Source: Paracoccaceae bacterium
Lineage (GTDB): Bacteria; Pseudomonadota; Alphaproteobacteria; Rhodobacterales; Rhodobacteraceae
Length of the DNA: 51,909 nt
Reading direction: 5' to 3'
NCBI GenBank assembly: GCA_019090795.1
Contig: JAHRVG010000131.1
Span: 1-51,909 of the forward strand
The stretch's first letter is position 1; the number at the start of each line of letters is the position of its first letter. The notes beneath the pieces are model-generated. The model ran no database searches, was not told where the DNA came from, and was given only the letters and a program-made list of their open reading frames with translations. The translations under genes and the position numbers were made by a program. Below, in pieces: positions 44,068-51,909 of the stretch.

Positions 44068-46138
44068 AAAACCGGATTCCTTGAATTTGAAATACGCGGC
44101 AGAGTCTAAAACCTTGCCGCGTATTTTTGTTTATTCACTTGGGTTTATCCTAAACTGGCCTTTGCGCCGGATGATGACGGCAATTGGCTATTCCCCCCGT
44201 ATCGGACTGCCGGGGCCGGGGGATGCCGTGGCGATTTGGGGCCGGAAACCAGTTTCCAAGCGCGGCCGCAATATCGCGCATTGGCGAAATGCCCGGCTTG
44301 TCAGTTTTGAAGATGGGTTTCTGCGCTCAGTTTACACTGGACGCCAAGGGGACGATAGCCTGTCGCTAGTTGTTGATCCCTTGGGCATCTATTTTGAAAC
44401 AGGGCAAGAAAACCAACTGCACCAGTTGATTCTAGCAACTGAGACTGCCAGCAAGGCCGATCTGGAACGCGCAGCAGACGGCATGGATATGCTGCGCCGG
44501 AACCACCTGTCGAAATACAATGATTACCCGCTCGCCCCCCCCGATTTGCCCCGCGAATTTGTGCTGCTGATCGACCAAACTCGCAATGATGCCTCTGTTG
44601 TCGGCAGCGGGGCCAGTGCCGAAACCTTCACAAAAATGCTGCAAGACGCGCGCCGCGATCACCCCAACCTGCCCATCGTTATCAAGACCCACCCCGAAAC
44701 CCGTGCCAATACCCGTGCCGGGTATTTCGATGCCAGCGCGGCCACTGGCCAGACCATCCTGTTTGATGCACCGGTTTCCCCCTGGCACCTGTTTGAGCGC
44801 GCCAAATCCGTTTATGTTGTTTCCTCGCAACTCGGTATGGAGGCAATATTTGCAGGCCACAGACCCGTCGTTTATGGCAAGGCTTTTTACAGCGGTTGGG
44901 GGTTGAGCGTGGATCGGCATCCCCAGACAACCCAACACCTACCCCGATCGGCGCCCCAACTGTTCCTTGCTGCCTACTTGCAATACACCTATTGGTATGA
45001 CCCGTTCCACAGCCGCCAATCCAGCTTTGAAAATGCGGCTCAAATGCTAAGGATACAGGCAAATGCGGCCCGCGAAGCCCAGACCCCACTGATTTGCCAC
45101 GGCATGCGCCTGTGGAAGCGCGGTTTTCTGAAATCCTATCTTTCCGGCCCCGCAGGACCGCCCCGTTTCATCGAAGACGAGGCAAAAGCCATTGCCAAAG
45201 CCCGTGAACTGGGCGGGAAAATCGCGGTTTGGGCCGGTAAGGAAACCTCCAGCCTGCGCGAAAATGCGGCCCGTGCCAACATCCCCCTACTGCGTGTCGA
45301 AGACGGTTTTTTACGTTCCGCTGGATTGGGTGCCGAATTGGTGCAGCCGGTCTCGCTGGCTTTCGATGATCTTGGCATCTACTATGATCCAATAGGAGAG
45401 AGCCGCCTTGAGAGGCTGATTGCTGAGGCAGTAAACCTCCCGCAATATGAACTGCAAAGGGCGGAAAACCTGCGCCGCAATATAACCGATGCCGGGCTAT
45501 CAAAGTATAATCTGGGCGGTGAAGTGCCAGAAATTCCGGCTAGAATGGGGCAAAGGATTATCCTGATTCCTGGGCAGGTCGAGGATGACGCTTCGATCAA
45601 AAAGGGCACCCGCAAAATCAGCACCAACCTAGCCCTGATCAAGGCAACCCGCAGTCTGTTTCCGCAAGATTACCTAATCTACAAACCCCATCCTGACGTT
45701 GAAAAAGGTCTGCGCAGCGGTGAAATCCTTGGTCAGACATCTGCCGACCTTATCCTTCCCAATGCAAATATCGCCGCCCTTCTGGATCGTGTCGACATCG
45801 TCAGCACCATGACCTCGCTGACCGGATTTGAGGCCCTGCTGCGCGGTAAACAGGTGATCTGTTTTGGTGCGCCATTTTATGCTGGTTGGGGCCTGACTAC
45901 TGACCATGGCAACCCGCCTGAACGGCGCAAAGCCCGCCCGAACCTTACCGCCCTGATCCACGCCACCCTAATCGGCTACCCGCGTTATTGGGATCCCGTC
46001 ACCGGAAACCCGTGTCCGGTCGAAACGGTTCAGGAACGCCTTGCCTCGGGCGATTTGGGTCGCGGCTCCGGGCGCTCAATCCGGCTGCTCGCCAAACTTC
46101 AGGGCCTGTTGGCCAGCTACGCGCATCTTTGGCGCTAG
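44060..46138 (+). CDS. kpsC: Capsule beta-Kdo transferase KpsC-like
   Basis: This 692-residue protein is an internal duplication, as in KpsC: the signature FEDGFLRS occurs at residues 83-90 and again as EDGFLRS at 414-420, each followed by a DxLGIYxD-type segment (DPLGIYFETG, DDLGIYYDPIG) and later by matching CFGAPFYAGWG/VYGKAFYSGWG segments. KpsC adds alternating Kdo residues to extend the linker begun by KpsS. GTG 44060 overlaps the lipoprotein stop, so the genes are coupled. Confidence 0.93.
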   Translation: MARKPDSLNLKYAAESKTLPRIFVYSLGFILNWPLRRMMTAIGYSPRIGLPGPGDAVAIWGRKPVSKRGRNIAHWRNARLVSFEDGFLRSVYTGRQGDDSLSLVVDPLGIYFETGQENQLHQLILATETASKADLERAADGMDMLRRNHLSKYNDYPLAPPDLPREFVLLIDQTRNDASVVGSGASAETFTKMLQDARRDHPNLPIVIKTHPETRANTRAGYFDASAATGQTILFDAPVSPWHLFERAKSVYVVSSQLGMEAIFAGHRPVVYGKAFYSGWGLSVDRHPQTTQHLPRSAPQLFLAAYLQYTYWYDPFHSRQSSFENAAQMLRIQANAAREAQTPLICHGMRLWKRGFLKSYLSGPAGPPRFIEDEAKAIAKARELGGKIAVWAGKETSSLRENAARANIPLLRVEDGFLRSAGLGAELVQPVSLAFDDLGIYYDPIGESRLERLIAEAVNLPQYELQRAENLRRNITDAGLSKYNLGGEVPEIPARMGQRIILIPGQVEDDASIKKGTRKISTNLALIKATRSLFPQDYLIYKPHPDVEKGLRSGEILGQTSADLILPNANIAALLDRVDIVSTMTSLTGFEALLRGKQVICFGAPFYAGWGLTTDHGNPPERRKARPNLTALIHATLIGYPRYWDPVTGNPCPVETVQERLASGDLGRGSGRSIRLLAKLQGLLASYAHLWR

Positions 46139-46141
46139 AGT

Positions 46142-46167
46142 GCTTCGACGTAACGTTGAAGCGTTTT
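46142..46167 (+). terminator. Terminator after kpsC
   Basis: An 8-bp stem with one G-T pair (GCTTCGAC with GTTGAAGC, loop GTAAC) is followed by GTTTT, just after the kpsC stop. It faces the convergent gene at 46196. Confidence 0.55.
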
Positions 46168-46195
46168 AAGACTTTCCGGTTTTTTATCGCCATGA

Positions 46196-47221
46196 TTACA
46201 GGTGCAGATCAACCGTTACAGGAAAATGATCTGATGCCGTTAACAGTGCTTTGCACAAGGCATCGGCATGAAAACACTCGGGATCATCAAACGGATGCCA
46301 AATTCGCCACTGCGGGTTGACCGAGTGGTACAAATCATCTGACAACATCACATAATCAAGCAGCATATTCATGTAGGTTTTGGTGGTTTGGTTGTAAAAT
46401 CGCGCCGTGGTCGGCAGTGCGTGGGGGCGCGGTGACATTAATGCTTTGGCATTGGGGTCATGCAGGCGCAGCTCAACCGGTTTTGCGCCGCCCAGCACGA
46501 TCTCAATCCCGGAACGACCAAACAGTTTTTCATATTCGTCCAGCCCTGGCCCGTCATTGAAATCCCCCAGCACAATCAGGCTGTCACCTTCGGCCAGATG
46601 CTGGTCAACCCGCTGGCGTAACCAGATACATTGGGCCAGTTGTTTGCGTCGGTTGGTGATGGAAATCTGTACTTCTTCGCGCTTGTTGCGTGCCCCGTAA
46701 GGTGCCTTTGATTTTGCATGCACGCCGATCAGGCGAAACGGAGAGGCACCGTTTGGGAACAGCGCAACTTCCAGCGGTGGTTTGGAAAATATAACGCTTT
46801 CCGGCTCCGCATCCACATCGAGGTCTAGCCGGAATGCTCCATCAAAACGGGGTGTTTCTGCGTCGTCCTTTGTGCCTTGCGGATCGTGGTAAACCTGCAT
46901 TTTCAACGGGTCATAAAGCAGCGCAATTTCCTGCTGCGTGTCATTTTCAAAGCCGATCAGTGCCTTGTTCTGGCGCAAACCGAAATGACGGGCAAAGTTT
47001 TCCAGCGCGATTTCACCTGATTGATGCGGCGAGGAATCAGGCGCCTCGATTATCATAATAGCATCGGCCTCCAGCGCTTGAAATACCTGACCGAGCGCGG
47101 CGGTTTGCATGGATTTTGTTACATCATGGCGGTGCGACCAGCTTTCATCATTTAGCAGCCGGTTATCGTTGTCAAACAAGGTGGCAAACCATTCCACATT
47201 ATAAGTGGCAATGCGCATCAT
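46196..47221 (-). CDS. Endonuclease/exonuclease/phosphatase-fold protein
   Basis: This 341-residue protein belongs to the EEP (DNase I/IPPc-like) metallohydrolase superfamily: MRIATYNVEWF at the start, an acidic IMIIEAPDSS strand, the metal and catalytic segment SLIVLGDFNDGPG, and the C-terminal TASDHFPVTVDLHL with the catalytic Asp-His. No signal peptide is visible, so it should act in the cytoplasm on a nucleic acid or phosphoester. I chose ATG 47221 because it overlaps the stop of the DnaJ-like gene (ATGA). Substrate unknown. Confidence 0.85.
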   Translation of the reverse strand: MMRIATYNVEWFATLFDNDNRLLNDESWSHRHDVTKSMQTAALGQVFQALEADAIMIIEAPDSSPHQSGEIALENFARHFGLRQNKALIGFENDTQQEIALLYDPLKMQVYHDPQGTKDDAETPRFDGAFRLDLDVDAEPESVIFSKPPLEVALFPNGASPFRLIGVHAKSKAPYGARNKREEVQISITNRRKQLAQCIWLRQRVDQHLAEGDSLIVLGDFNDGPGLDEYEKLFGRSGIEIVLGGAKPVELRLHDPNAKALMSPRPHALPTTARFYNQTTKTYMNMLLDYVMLSDDLYHSVNPQWRIWHPFDDPECFHADALCKALLTASDHFPVTVDLHL

Positions 47222-47910
47222 TGCGTATCTGCTTTGTTGCTGATCTCTTCCCAGGCTTTGGTCACTGCAATCATGTGTTTGGTGGCCAGTGTGATTGCCT
47301 CCTCGGGCAGCCCTCGCGCAATCATCTGATCCGGATGGGTTTCCCGAATGCGTTGCCGCCATGCTTTGCGAATATCCTTCATTGGCGTGTTGGGTGTTAC
47401 CCCCAGCACATCATAGGCATCGGGGGGCGCATCGGGTACAAATCGGGTACGCAAGCTGCGAAAGCGGGCCTCGCCGATGTTGAATTTCTGCGAAACTTCA
47501 TGCACAAAATCATGTTCCTTCGGGTGGTAATGGCCATCAGCCATGGCGATGCTAAACAGCCCTTCGATAAGGTCTTCCAGCACTTTTGGATTGTCCTCGA
47601 ACATGCGGGCAATGGTGTTCGCATAGACTTCAAACCCCGCCACATCCTGACGCGCCAGATTGAAAACCCGCGCCGCTTGCTCCTCGTCGCGTTTTGGAAT
47701 GAAAAACACCTGACGAAAGGCGGCAACCTCGTCGCGTGTCACCAATCCGTCCGCTTTTGCCATTTTTGCCCCCAGTCCGATGACTGCGATGGTAAAGGCG
47801 ACCGAGCGTTCGGGCGGCGTTTTCAACTGTTCGAAAACCTGTGCAAGGCTCTCGCCTTTGGTTAGGGCGGAAACGGCCTCGGTAATACGGGTCCAGATTG
47901 ACTTTGCCAT
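47218..47910 (-). CDS. DjlA-like co-chaperone (TerB + J domain)
   Basis: This 230-residue protein has an N-terminal TerB-like acidic helical domain (AFTIAVIGLGAKMAKADG; FSIAMADGHYHPKEHDFVHEVS) and a C-terminal J domain (DAYDVLGVTPNTPMKDIRKAWR with HPD in RETHPDQM). It should stimulate DnaK ATPase. Unlike E. coli DjlA it has no N-terminal membrane helix, so it is soluble. The gene overlaps the downstream EEP gene by four bases and lies 24 bases after an AGGG-type site. Confidence 0.88.
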   Translation of the reverse strand: MAKSIWTRITEAVSALTKGESLAQVFEQLKTPPERSVAFTIAVIGLGAKMAKADGLVTRDEVAAFRQVFFIPKRDEEQAARVFNLARQDVAGFEVYANTIARMFEDNPKVLEDLIEGLFSIAMADGHYHPKEHDFVHEVSQKFNIGEARFRSLRTRFVPDAPPDAYDVLGVTPNTPMKDIRKAWRQRIRETHPDQMIARGLPEEAITLATKHMIAVTKAWEEISNKADTQ

Positions 47911-47946
47911 GGGCTTTCCCTGTGCAGGGTATCGTTGAGTATGATT

Positions 47947-48435
47947 TTACAGATATTTTTGCATTAAGATCAAGTCAAGCCAGCTCCCAAATTTGTGCCC
48001 AACCTGCGGCACAACCGCAATTTTATGAAACCCGCAACGCAGGTGAAAGGCAACTGCGGCGGGGTTCTCGCCGCTGATCCCCGCAATCAGGGAGTGAATT
48101 CCCTGACCGTGTGCATGCTTTTCAATCGCTGTTAGCAAGGCACGCCCAACACCTTTGCCTTGTGCATTGGGTGCCAACATTATGCTATGCTCCATTGTCC
48201 GGTCATACCCCGGACCGTCGCGAAAACGGCCGTAGGTGGCAAACCCAGTCACTGTGCCCGCCTGCAAGGCTACCAGAAACGGATACCCTTGTGCCGGTTT
48301 CTCTACGATCATTTGGCGCAATTCCGCAGGGCTTTTCTGCGCTGTGGTAAAGGTGATCAACGTGTCGCGGATCACTGGGTTCCAGATGTTTCTTATAGCC
48401 TCGATATCTGGCATGCCCGCTGTTCTGATTTCCAT
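47947..48435 (-). CDS. GNAT-family N-acetyltransferase
   Basis: This 162-residue protein matches the phosphinothricin acetyltransferase-like GNATs: EIRTAGMPDIEAIRNIWN at the start, YDRTMEHSIMLAPNAQGKGVGRALL with the acetyl-CoA loop (Q/R-x-x-G-x-G/A), and GFHKIAVVPQVGHKFGSWLD at the end. It would acetylate an amine on a toxic amino acid analogue, methionine sulfoximine or similar. ATG 48435 has AAGGGT 7 bases upstream and was chosen over a start 15 bases before. Confidence 0.88.
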   Translation of the reverse strand: MEIRTAGMPDIEAIRNIWNPVIRDTLITFTTAQKSPAELRQMIVEKPAQGYPFLVALQAGTVTGFATYGRFRDGPGYDRTMEHSIMLAPNAQGKGVGRALLTAIEKHAHGQGIHSLIAGISGENPAAVAFHLRCGFHKIAVVPQVGHKFGSWLDLILMQKYL

Positions 48436-48534
48436 ATCGTACCCTTGCAATCTGTCCGGCCGCGCGTCAGCGCGGCCACGCCCAAGGCTTTAACTGAATT
48501 TTAATTCAGGCAAAAGGCGCGGGAGTACCCCTTT

Positions 48535-49122
48535 TCATACCTGTGCTCCCAGCACGGCACCATCCTTATTCCAGTCTATCGCCCAGGCGGCAGGCGGGGC
48601 CATGCGGGCGCGGCGGCGTTGCAGTAGCCAGCTGCTTTGTGCGTTTTCATGGCGCGGGGCCAGATGCCAGCGGCTCTCGACCCCCTGCGCGCCGCCATCA
48701 CCGGGGGTTAACAACAGGGCGAGCGGGGTGACCTTGCGATGCTCTGCTCCGGCCTCTGCGGCCAGATGCAGGCGCCGGATTGGCGTCAGATGCGGTGGGG
48801 CGGGCAGTTCTGCAATCACCAGCGGCACACATCCAGCGCGCAAAACCTCCTCCATACACCACAACACATCCTCCAACCGCTTGGGGCGCACAAAGGTGAT
48901 CTGCCCAGGATCAAAATAAGGCAACACACCGGGCGCAAACAGCCGGTCCACCTGCCAATGGCACTGTATCCAGAACACCGGCCCGCGGTGCGCTGCCATC
49001 AGGGCCAGCGTGCGCCGCGCGGGGCCGCAAAATTCATGGACCCGCAAGCAGGCAAGCCCCAGATTGCCAATCAGCGGATGCTCTGGCTTTGGGCGATGGG
49101 GGGGCAACAGGGGGTGGTTCAT
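48535..49122 (-). CDS. ImuA-like protein, orphan
   Basis: This 195-residue protein resembles ImuA, the RecA-like partner of the ImuB-DnaE2 translesion system: GPVFWIQCHWQVDRLFAPGVLPYFDPGQITFVRP, then VLWCMEEVLRAGCVPLVIAELP and LTPIRRLHLAAEAGA. The N-terminal Walker A is poor. imuB and dnaE2 normally follow but are absent here; the next gene on that strand is a GNAT. I chose ATG 49122 (MNHPLLPPHRP); the frame extends further upstream without good support. It could be a diverged stand-alone relative. Confidence 0.65.
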   Translation of the reverse strand: MNHPLLPPHRPKPEHPLIGNLGLACLRVHEFCGPARRTLALMAAHRGPVFWIQCHWQVDRLFAPGVLPYFDPGQITFVRPKRLEDVLWCMEEVLRAGCVPLVIAELPAPPHLTPIRRLHLAAEAGAEHRKVTPLALLLTPGDGGAQGVESRWHLAPRHENAQSSWLLQRRRARMAPPAAWAIDWNKDGAVLGAQV

Positions 49123-49233
49123 CACGTTTATATGACATGTTCCCTTTACGTTCTCAATCTCATTTAAGAAAGATTGCAATGCAGAAAAAAACAGTGCAGA
49201 ATTTTCGACACACACTAACAACAGGGAAGCCCA

Positions 49234-49680
49234 ATGAAAAAACTACTTATCTCCTTCGCTATTGCCATGATGGCTATTGTCATGACAGGGCAAATTGCCA
49301 GTGCTGCCGGTGTTGAACATCGCGTAGCAATTCACGTTGATCAAAGCGATCCCAAGGTGCAGAATATGGCGCTGAACAACGTGCAGGCCGTCACAAAATA
49401 TTACGAAGCCAAAGGCGATACCGTGATCGTCGAAGTTGTCGCCTATGGCCCCGGCCTGACCATGCTAATTCCGGGTAAAAGCAAGGTTGCTGACCGGATT
49501 TCCAAGATGTCGCTGGAACTGGACCAGCTGAGTTTTTCCGCCTGCGGCAATACTCATCGTAAGATGAGCGCCAAAGCTGGCAAGGACATCGTGCTGATGG
49601 ATGAGGCAACAATGACCCCCTCTGGTGTTGTGCGCTTGATCGAACTGCAGGAAAACGGCTACGCCTACGTGCGCCCATAG
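49234..49680 (+). CDS. DsrE-like periplasmic protein
   Basis: This 148-residue protein has a signal peptide (LLISFAIAMMAIVMTGQIASA, cleavage after ASA) and a DsrE/DsrF-like fold: RVAIHVDQSDPKVQNMALNN, then VVAYGPGLTMLIPGKS and a conserved cysteine in SFSACGNT. DsrE-family proteins often bind or transfer sulfur, with the cysteine as the reactive residue, but several exported members have no known role. It is followed by a strong terminator. Confidence 0.85.
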   Translation: MKKLLISFAIAMMAIVMTGQIASAAGVEHRVAIHVDQSDPKVQNMALNNVQAVTKYYEAKGDTVIVEVVAYGPGLTMLIPGKSKVADRISKMSLELDQLSFSACGNTHRKMSAKAGKDIVLMDEATMTPSGVVRLIELQENGYAYVRP

Positions 49681-49694
49681 CAGCATGTTAAGGA

Positions 49695-49735
49695 ATAGCC
49701 GCCCCTTGCCATTGTGCAGGGGGCGGCTATTTTTA
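49695..49735 (+). terminator. Rho-independent terminator after the DsrE-like gene
   Basis: An 11-bp perfect stem (ATAGCCGCCCC with GGGGCGGCTAT, 14-base loop) runs into TTTTAT, 15 bases after the stop codon. Confidence 0.93.
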
Positions 49736-49764
49736 TGCGCAAAACGATCAACAGGAAAACCCCT

Positions 49765-50811
49765 ATGCAAATGAACCAGCTTGGCCGTACCGGCATTGAA
49801 ATCAGCGAGCTTTGCCTTGGCACCATGACATGGGGTACGCAAACGCCGGAGATTGATGCCCATGGTCAAATTGACATGGCGCTGGAACACGGCGTCAATA
49901 TGATCGACACGGCGGAAATGTATCCGACTAACCCGCTGAGCGCACAGACCCAGGGCGACACGGAGCGGGTGATTGGCACTTGGCTTTCCAAAAAAAAGGC
50001 CCGGCGGGGGGATATTCTGCTGGCGACCAAAGTGTCGGGGGCGGGCTATAAAAACGTGCGTGACGGCGCACCGGTTTCGCGGCAGACAATTGAAATTGCC
50101 GTGGAGAATTCGCTGAAATCTCTGCAAACCGATTACATCGACCTTTACCAGTTGCACTGGCCTAATCGCGGCTCCTACATGTTCCGGCAAAACTGGGCGT
50201 TTGATCCAAGTACCCAGAGCAAACCCGAGACCCTTGCCCATATGCAAGAGGTTCTGGAGACCCTTCAAGACCTCGTGATCGCAGGTAAAATCCGCCATTT
50301 TGGCCTCTCAAACGAGAGCGCTTGGGGCACATCGCAATGGCTGCGCCTGTCCGAGGATATGAACTTGCCACGTGTGGTGAGTATGCAAAATGAATACTCT
50401 CTGATGTGTCGTTTGTTTGATACGGATATGGCGGAACTGGCCCATAATGAGGATGTTGGTCTGCTGGCGTTTTCACCGCTTGCGGCGGGGCTGTTGTCGG
50501 GTAAATACCAAGGCGATGTAACCCCGGCGGGATCGCGCCGCAGCCATGTGCTCGATCTAGGGGGGCGAATTACCCCTCGAACCTTGCCTGCGGTGGGTGC
50601 CTATCTGCAAGTGGCCCAGAAACACGGGCTGAACCCCTGTCAGATGGCGCTGGCCTGGTGCCGCACGCGGCCCTTTATGGCCTCGTCGATCTTTGGGGCA
50701 ACCACACAAGATCAGCTGGAAATAGCGCTGGCGTCAGTAGAGGTAGAGCTGAGCGACGAGGTGTTGGCAGACTTGCAACTGGCGCATAAAGCGCACCCGA
50801 TGCCTTATTAA
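49765..50811 (+). CDS. Aldo/keto reductase (Tas-like)
   Basis: This 348-residue protein is an aldo/keto reductase: catalytic Asp and Tyr in MIDTAEMYPTNP, Lys in LLATKVSGAG, His in LYQLHWPNRGSY, and an NADPH-binding C-terminal SIFGATTQDQLEIAL. The length and DTAEMYP fit the Tas/YghZ-type enzymes, which reduce various aldehydes and ketones. The start at 49765 has AGGA 10 bases upstream; ATG 49771 is an alternative. It converges with the GlxA regulator by a 4-base overlap. Confidence 0.92.
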   Translation: MQMNQLGRTGIEISELCLGTMTWGTQTPEIDAHGQIDMALEHGVNMIDTAEMYPTNPLSAQTQGDTERVIGTWLSKKKARRGDILLATKVSGAGYKNVRDGAPVSRQTIEIAVENSLKSLQTDYIDLYQLHWPNRGSYMFRQNWAFDPSTQSKPETLAHMQEVLETLQDLVIAGKIRHFGLSNESAWGTSQWLRLSEDMNLPRVVSMQNEYSLMCRLFDTDMAELAHNEDVGLLAFSPLAAGLLSGKYQGDVTPAGSRRSHVLDLGGRITPRTLPAVGAYLQVAQKHGLNPCQMALAWCRTRPFMASSIFGATTQDQLEIALASVEVELSDEVLADLQLAHKAHPMPY

Positions 50812-51764
50812 CCTGTTCGCAACGCTTGCGGATTTTGCCCGAAATACCCTGCGAAAGCCCGCGAAAAGGCCGCTTGCGAGTTGAATCCGCAGCGTACAGC
50901 AATATCTTGCAACTGGCGCGATGTATCCAGCACCATGCGCCGTGCCTCTTGCAGGCGCAACTGGCGGAAATACCGGCCGGGGCCAATGCCAAATTCCTGT
51001 TGGAACAGCATTTCCAGGCGCCGTACCGACAAGCCACAAGCGCGTGCAATTTCCGCCATTTTGGGCGGGTCTTCCAGATTGGCCTCCATCAGCAGCACGG
51101 CTTTGGCAACCTTGGGGGCGCGCTGTTGCAGCCGTGAAACCGAAACCCGTGATTGTGGCGCGCTGCCTGCGCGCGGATCATAGAGGAAGGTGCGGGTCAC
51201 CGCCTCAGCCAGTGCCCGCCCGTGGTGGGTTTCGATCAGGTGCAACATCATGTCGATGCAAGGCGCGGCCCCGCCGGTGGTAATGAACTTACCACTTTGC
51301 ACAAAACGGTCGCGCACCACCTCGATTTCGGGGAATTCCAGCGCCAGATCCTCATGGTCTTCCCAATGGGTGGTTGCCCTATGGCCATTTAACAGCCCCG
51401 CACGAGCCAAAATTTCGCCGCCCCCGTCAATGCCGCAGATCAGCGGCAGGCGACGGGCGAAGCCGCGCAGCAGTTGCCGCAGGGCCGGGGTGGCGTGCTG
51501 GCGCAGGTTAAAACCGGCAATCACTGCCAGAATATCCGCCTGTGCAATTGCGGCGATGGGCTGCGCGGGGATGGCAATGCCGGTGGTCATTGGAACATGA
51601 TTGCCGATAACCGAGCGGATTTCCCAAGTGTAAATCGACTGCCCTGCCATCCGGTTTGCCGCCCGCATCGGATCAATCGTAGCTGCCAGTGCCAGCAACC
51701 CGCTGTTGGGCAGGACCAAAGCAATCAGATGAATTGGGGGAATAAGGTTTTTTGCGGGTTTCAT
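50808..51764 (-). CDS. GlxA-family AraC-type regulator (CdhR-like)
   Basis: This 318-residue protein joins an N-terminal DJ-1/PfpI-like class I glutamine amidotransferase domain (HLIALVLPNSGLLALAATIDPM; ADILAVIAGF; FARRLPLICGIDGGGEILARAG) to a C-terminal AraC HTH domain (MAEIARACGLSVRRLEMLFQ, then LQDIAVRCGFNSQAAFSRAFAGYFG). The nucleophile position reads CGIDG, with the Cys kept. I chose ATG 51764 (MKPAKNLIPP); the ORF runs 21 codons further. It diverges from a BKACE gene; in related bacteria CdhR in this position activates carnitine catabolism, which I infer here. Confidence 0.9.
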   Translation of the reverse strand: MKPAKNLIPPIHLIALVLPNSGLLALAATIDPMRAANRMAGQSIYTWEIRSVIGNHVPMTTGIAIPAQPIAAIAQADILAVIAGFNLRQHATPALRQLLRGFARRLPLICGIDGGGEILARAGLLNGHRATTHWEDHEDLALEFPEIEVVRDRFVQSGKFITTGGAAPCIDMMLHLIETHHGRALAEAVTRTFLYDPRAGSAPQSRVSVSRLQQRAPKVAKAVLLMEANLEDPPKMAEIARACGLSVRRLEMLFQQEFGIGPGRYFRQLRLQEARRMVLDTSRQLQDIAVRCGFNSQAAFSRAFAGYFGQNPQALRTG

Positions 51765-51845
51765 CAAGAAAACTTCGTAAATTGTATAGCGCTTGATGGC
51801 AAGCCCCGTCACACTGGCGCCAAACAACCGTTTAGGAGAATCCCC

Positions 51846-51909
51846 ATGCCCCTGACAATGAACCGAGAAGTTTTTATCACCTGCGCCGTGACCGGTTCCG
51901 GCAGCACGC
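51846..51909 (+). CDS. BKACE-family (DUF849) beta-keto acid cleavage enzyme, N-terminal part
   Basis: The last 64 bases hold the start of a gene at ATG 51846 behind an AGGAGA site. The residues MNREVFITCAVTGSGST match the N-terminus of BKACE enzymes (strand then TCAVTG-x, with the phosphate-binding loop). These cleave beta-keto acids with acetyl-CoA; the carnitine-pathway member acts on 3-dehydrocarnitine. The gene is cut by the window edge, so the specificity is inferred only from the divergent GlxA-type regulator. Confidence 0.75.
   Translation, partial: MPLTMNREVFITCAVTGSGST

Noticed and set aside
49123-49233. LexA box upstream of the ImuA-like gene
   Set aside because: GTTCTCAATCTCATT has only one GTTC half site; the alphaproteobacterial GTTC-N7-GTTC or GAAC-N7-GAAC pattern is not met.

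Overview
The window looks like chromosomal DNA from a marine alphaproteobacterium of the Rhodobacterales (Roseobacter-type). This is inferred from gene content and order: two kinds of TRAP transporter (DctPQM and a TAXI solute-binding protein with a fused permease), a BMP-type nucleoside ABC importer, a ribE-ribBA-ribH-nusB cluster, an Lrp regulator divergent from hppD, a DUF4170 gene, a GlxA-type regulator divergent from a BKACE (DUF849) gene, and a CtrA-type box. Genes are dense, often overlapping (ATGA, TAATG, TTGA junctions), and I see no rRNA, tRNA, CRISPR array, prophage or insertion sequence. Nothing suggests a recent mobile island.

Layout. 1-1486 (+): end of an aldehyde dehydrogenase, an SDR dehydrogenase and an RsmJ-like rRNA methyltransferase. 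1532-4655 (-): dctP-dctQ-dctM TRAP importer. 4868-10943 (-): nucleoside uptake and salvage operon (nucleoside hydrolase, BMP binding protein, ATPase, two permeases, cytidine deaminase) with a RutR/TetR-like palindrome in its promoter region. 11126-12445 (+): miaB. 12665-13499 (+): an OmpA-domain protein and a small lipoprotein that share a 34-residue cysteine-containing module. 13625-16869 (-): class V aminotransferase, histidine kinase and response regulator, and an unlisted 58-residue ORF. 17085-18927 (+): TerC-family protein and FAD oxidoreductase. 18942-22277 (-): carB. 22412-24480: Lrp regulator divergent from hppD plus a coupled Rieske protein. 24691-26752: H-type lectin behind a CtrA box, facing a PhnD-like protein coupled to a fatty acid desaturase. 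26861-30151: XRE regulator, upp, DUF4170, FlbD-like small protein, icd. 30242-38569: LysR regulator, a decayed CoA-transferase, acyl-CoA dehydrogenase, a TPP enzyme, TAXI-TRAP system and a universal stress protein. 38641-41358 (-): ribE-ribBX-ribH-nusB. 41551-46138 (+): kpsS, a Wza/KpsD-like lipoprotein and kpsC. 46196-49122 (-): nuclease/phosphatase-fold protein, DjlA-like co-chaperone, GNAT acetyltransferase, orphan ImuA-like protein. 49234-50811 (+): DsrE-like periplasmic protein and aldo/keto reductase. 50808-51909: GlxA-family regulator divergent from the first codons of a BKACE.

How it fits together: much of the window is scavenging of dissolved organic compounds (three binding-protein-dependent importers, pyrimidine salvage through cdd and upp, tyrosine catabolism through hppD, probable carnitine-type catabolism at the right edge) interleaved with housekeeping genes (miaB, carB, icd, nusB, riboflavin) and envelope functions (capsule lipid-linker synthesis and export).

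I did not find a clearly new defence or mobile system. The best leads are the paired OmpA/lipoprotein module, the lectin gene with a CtrA-type site, the signal-less PhnD-like protein coupled to a desaturase, the decayed CoA-transferase, the RutR-like operator and the TPP enzyme with altered cofactor motifs.
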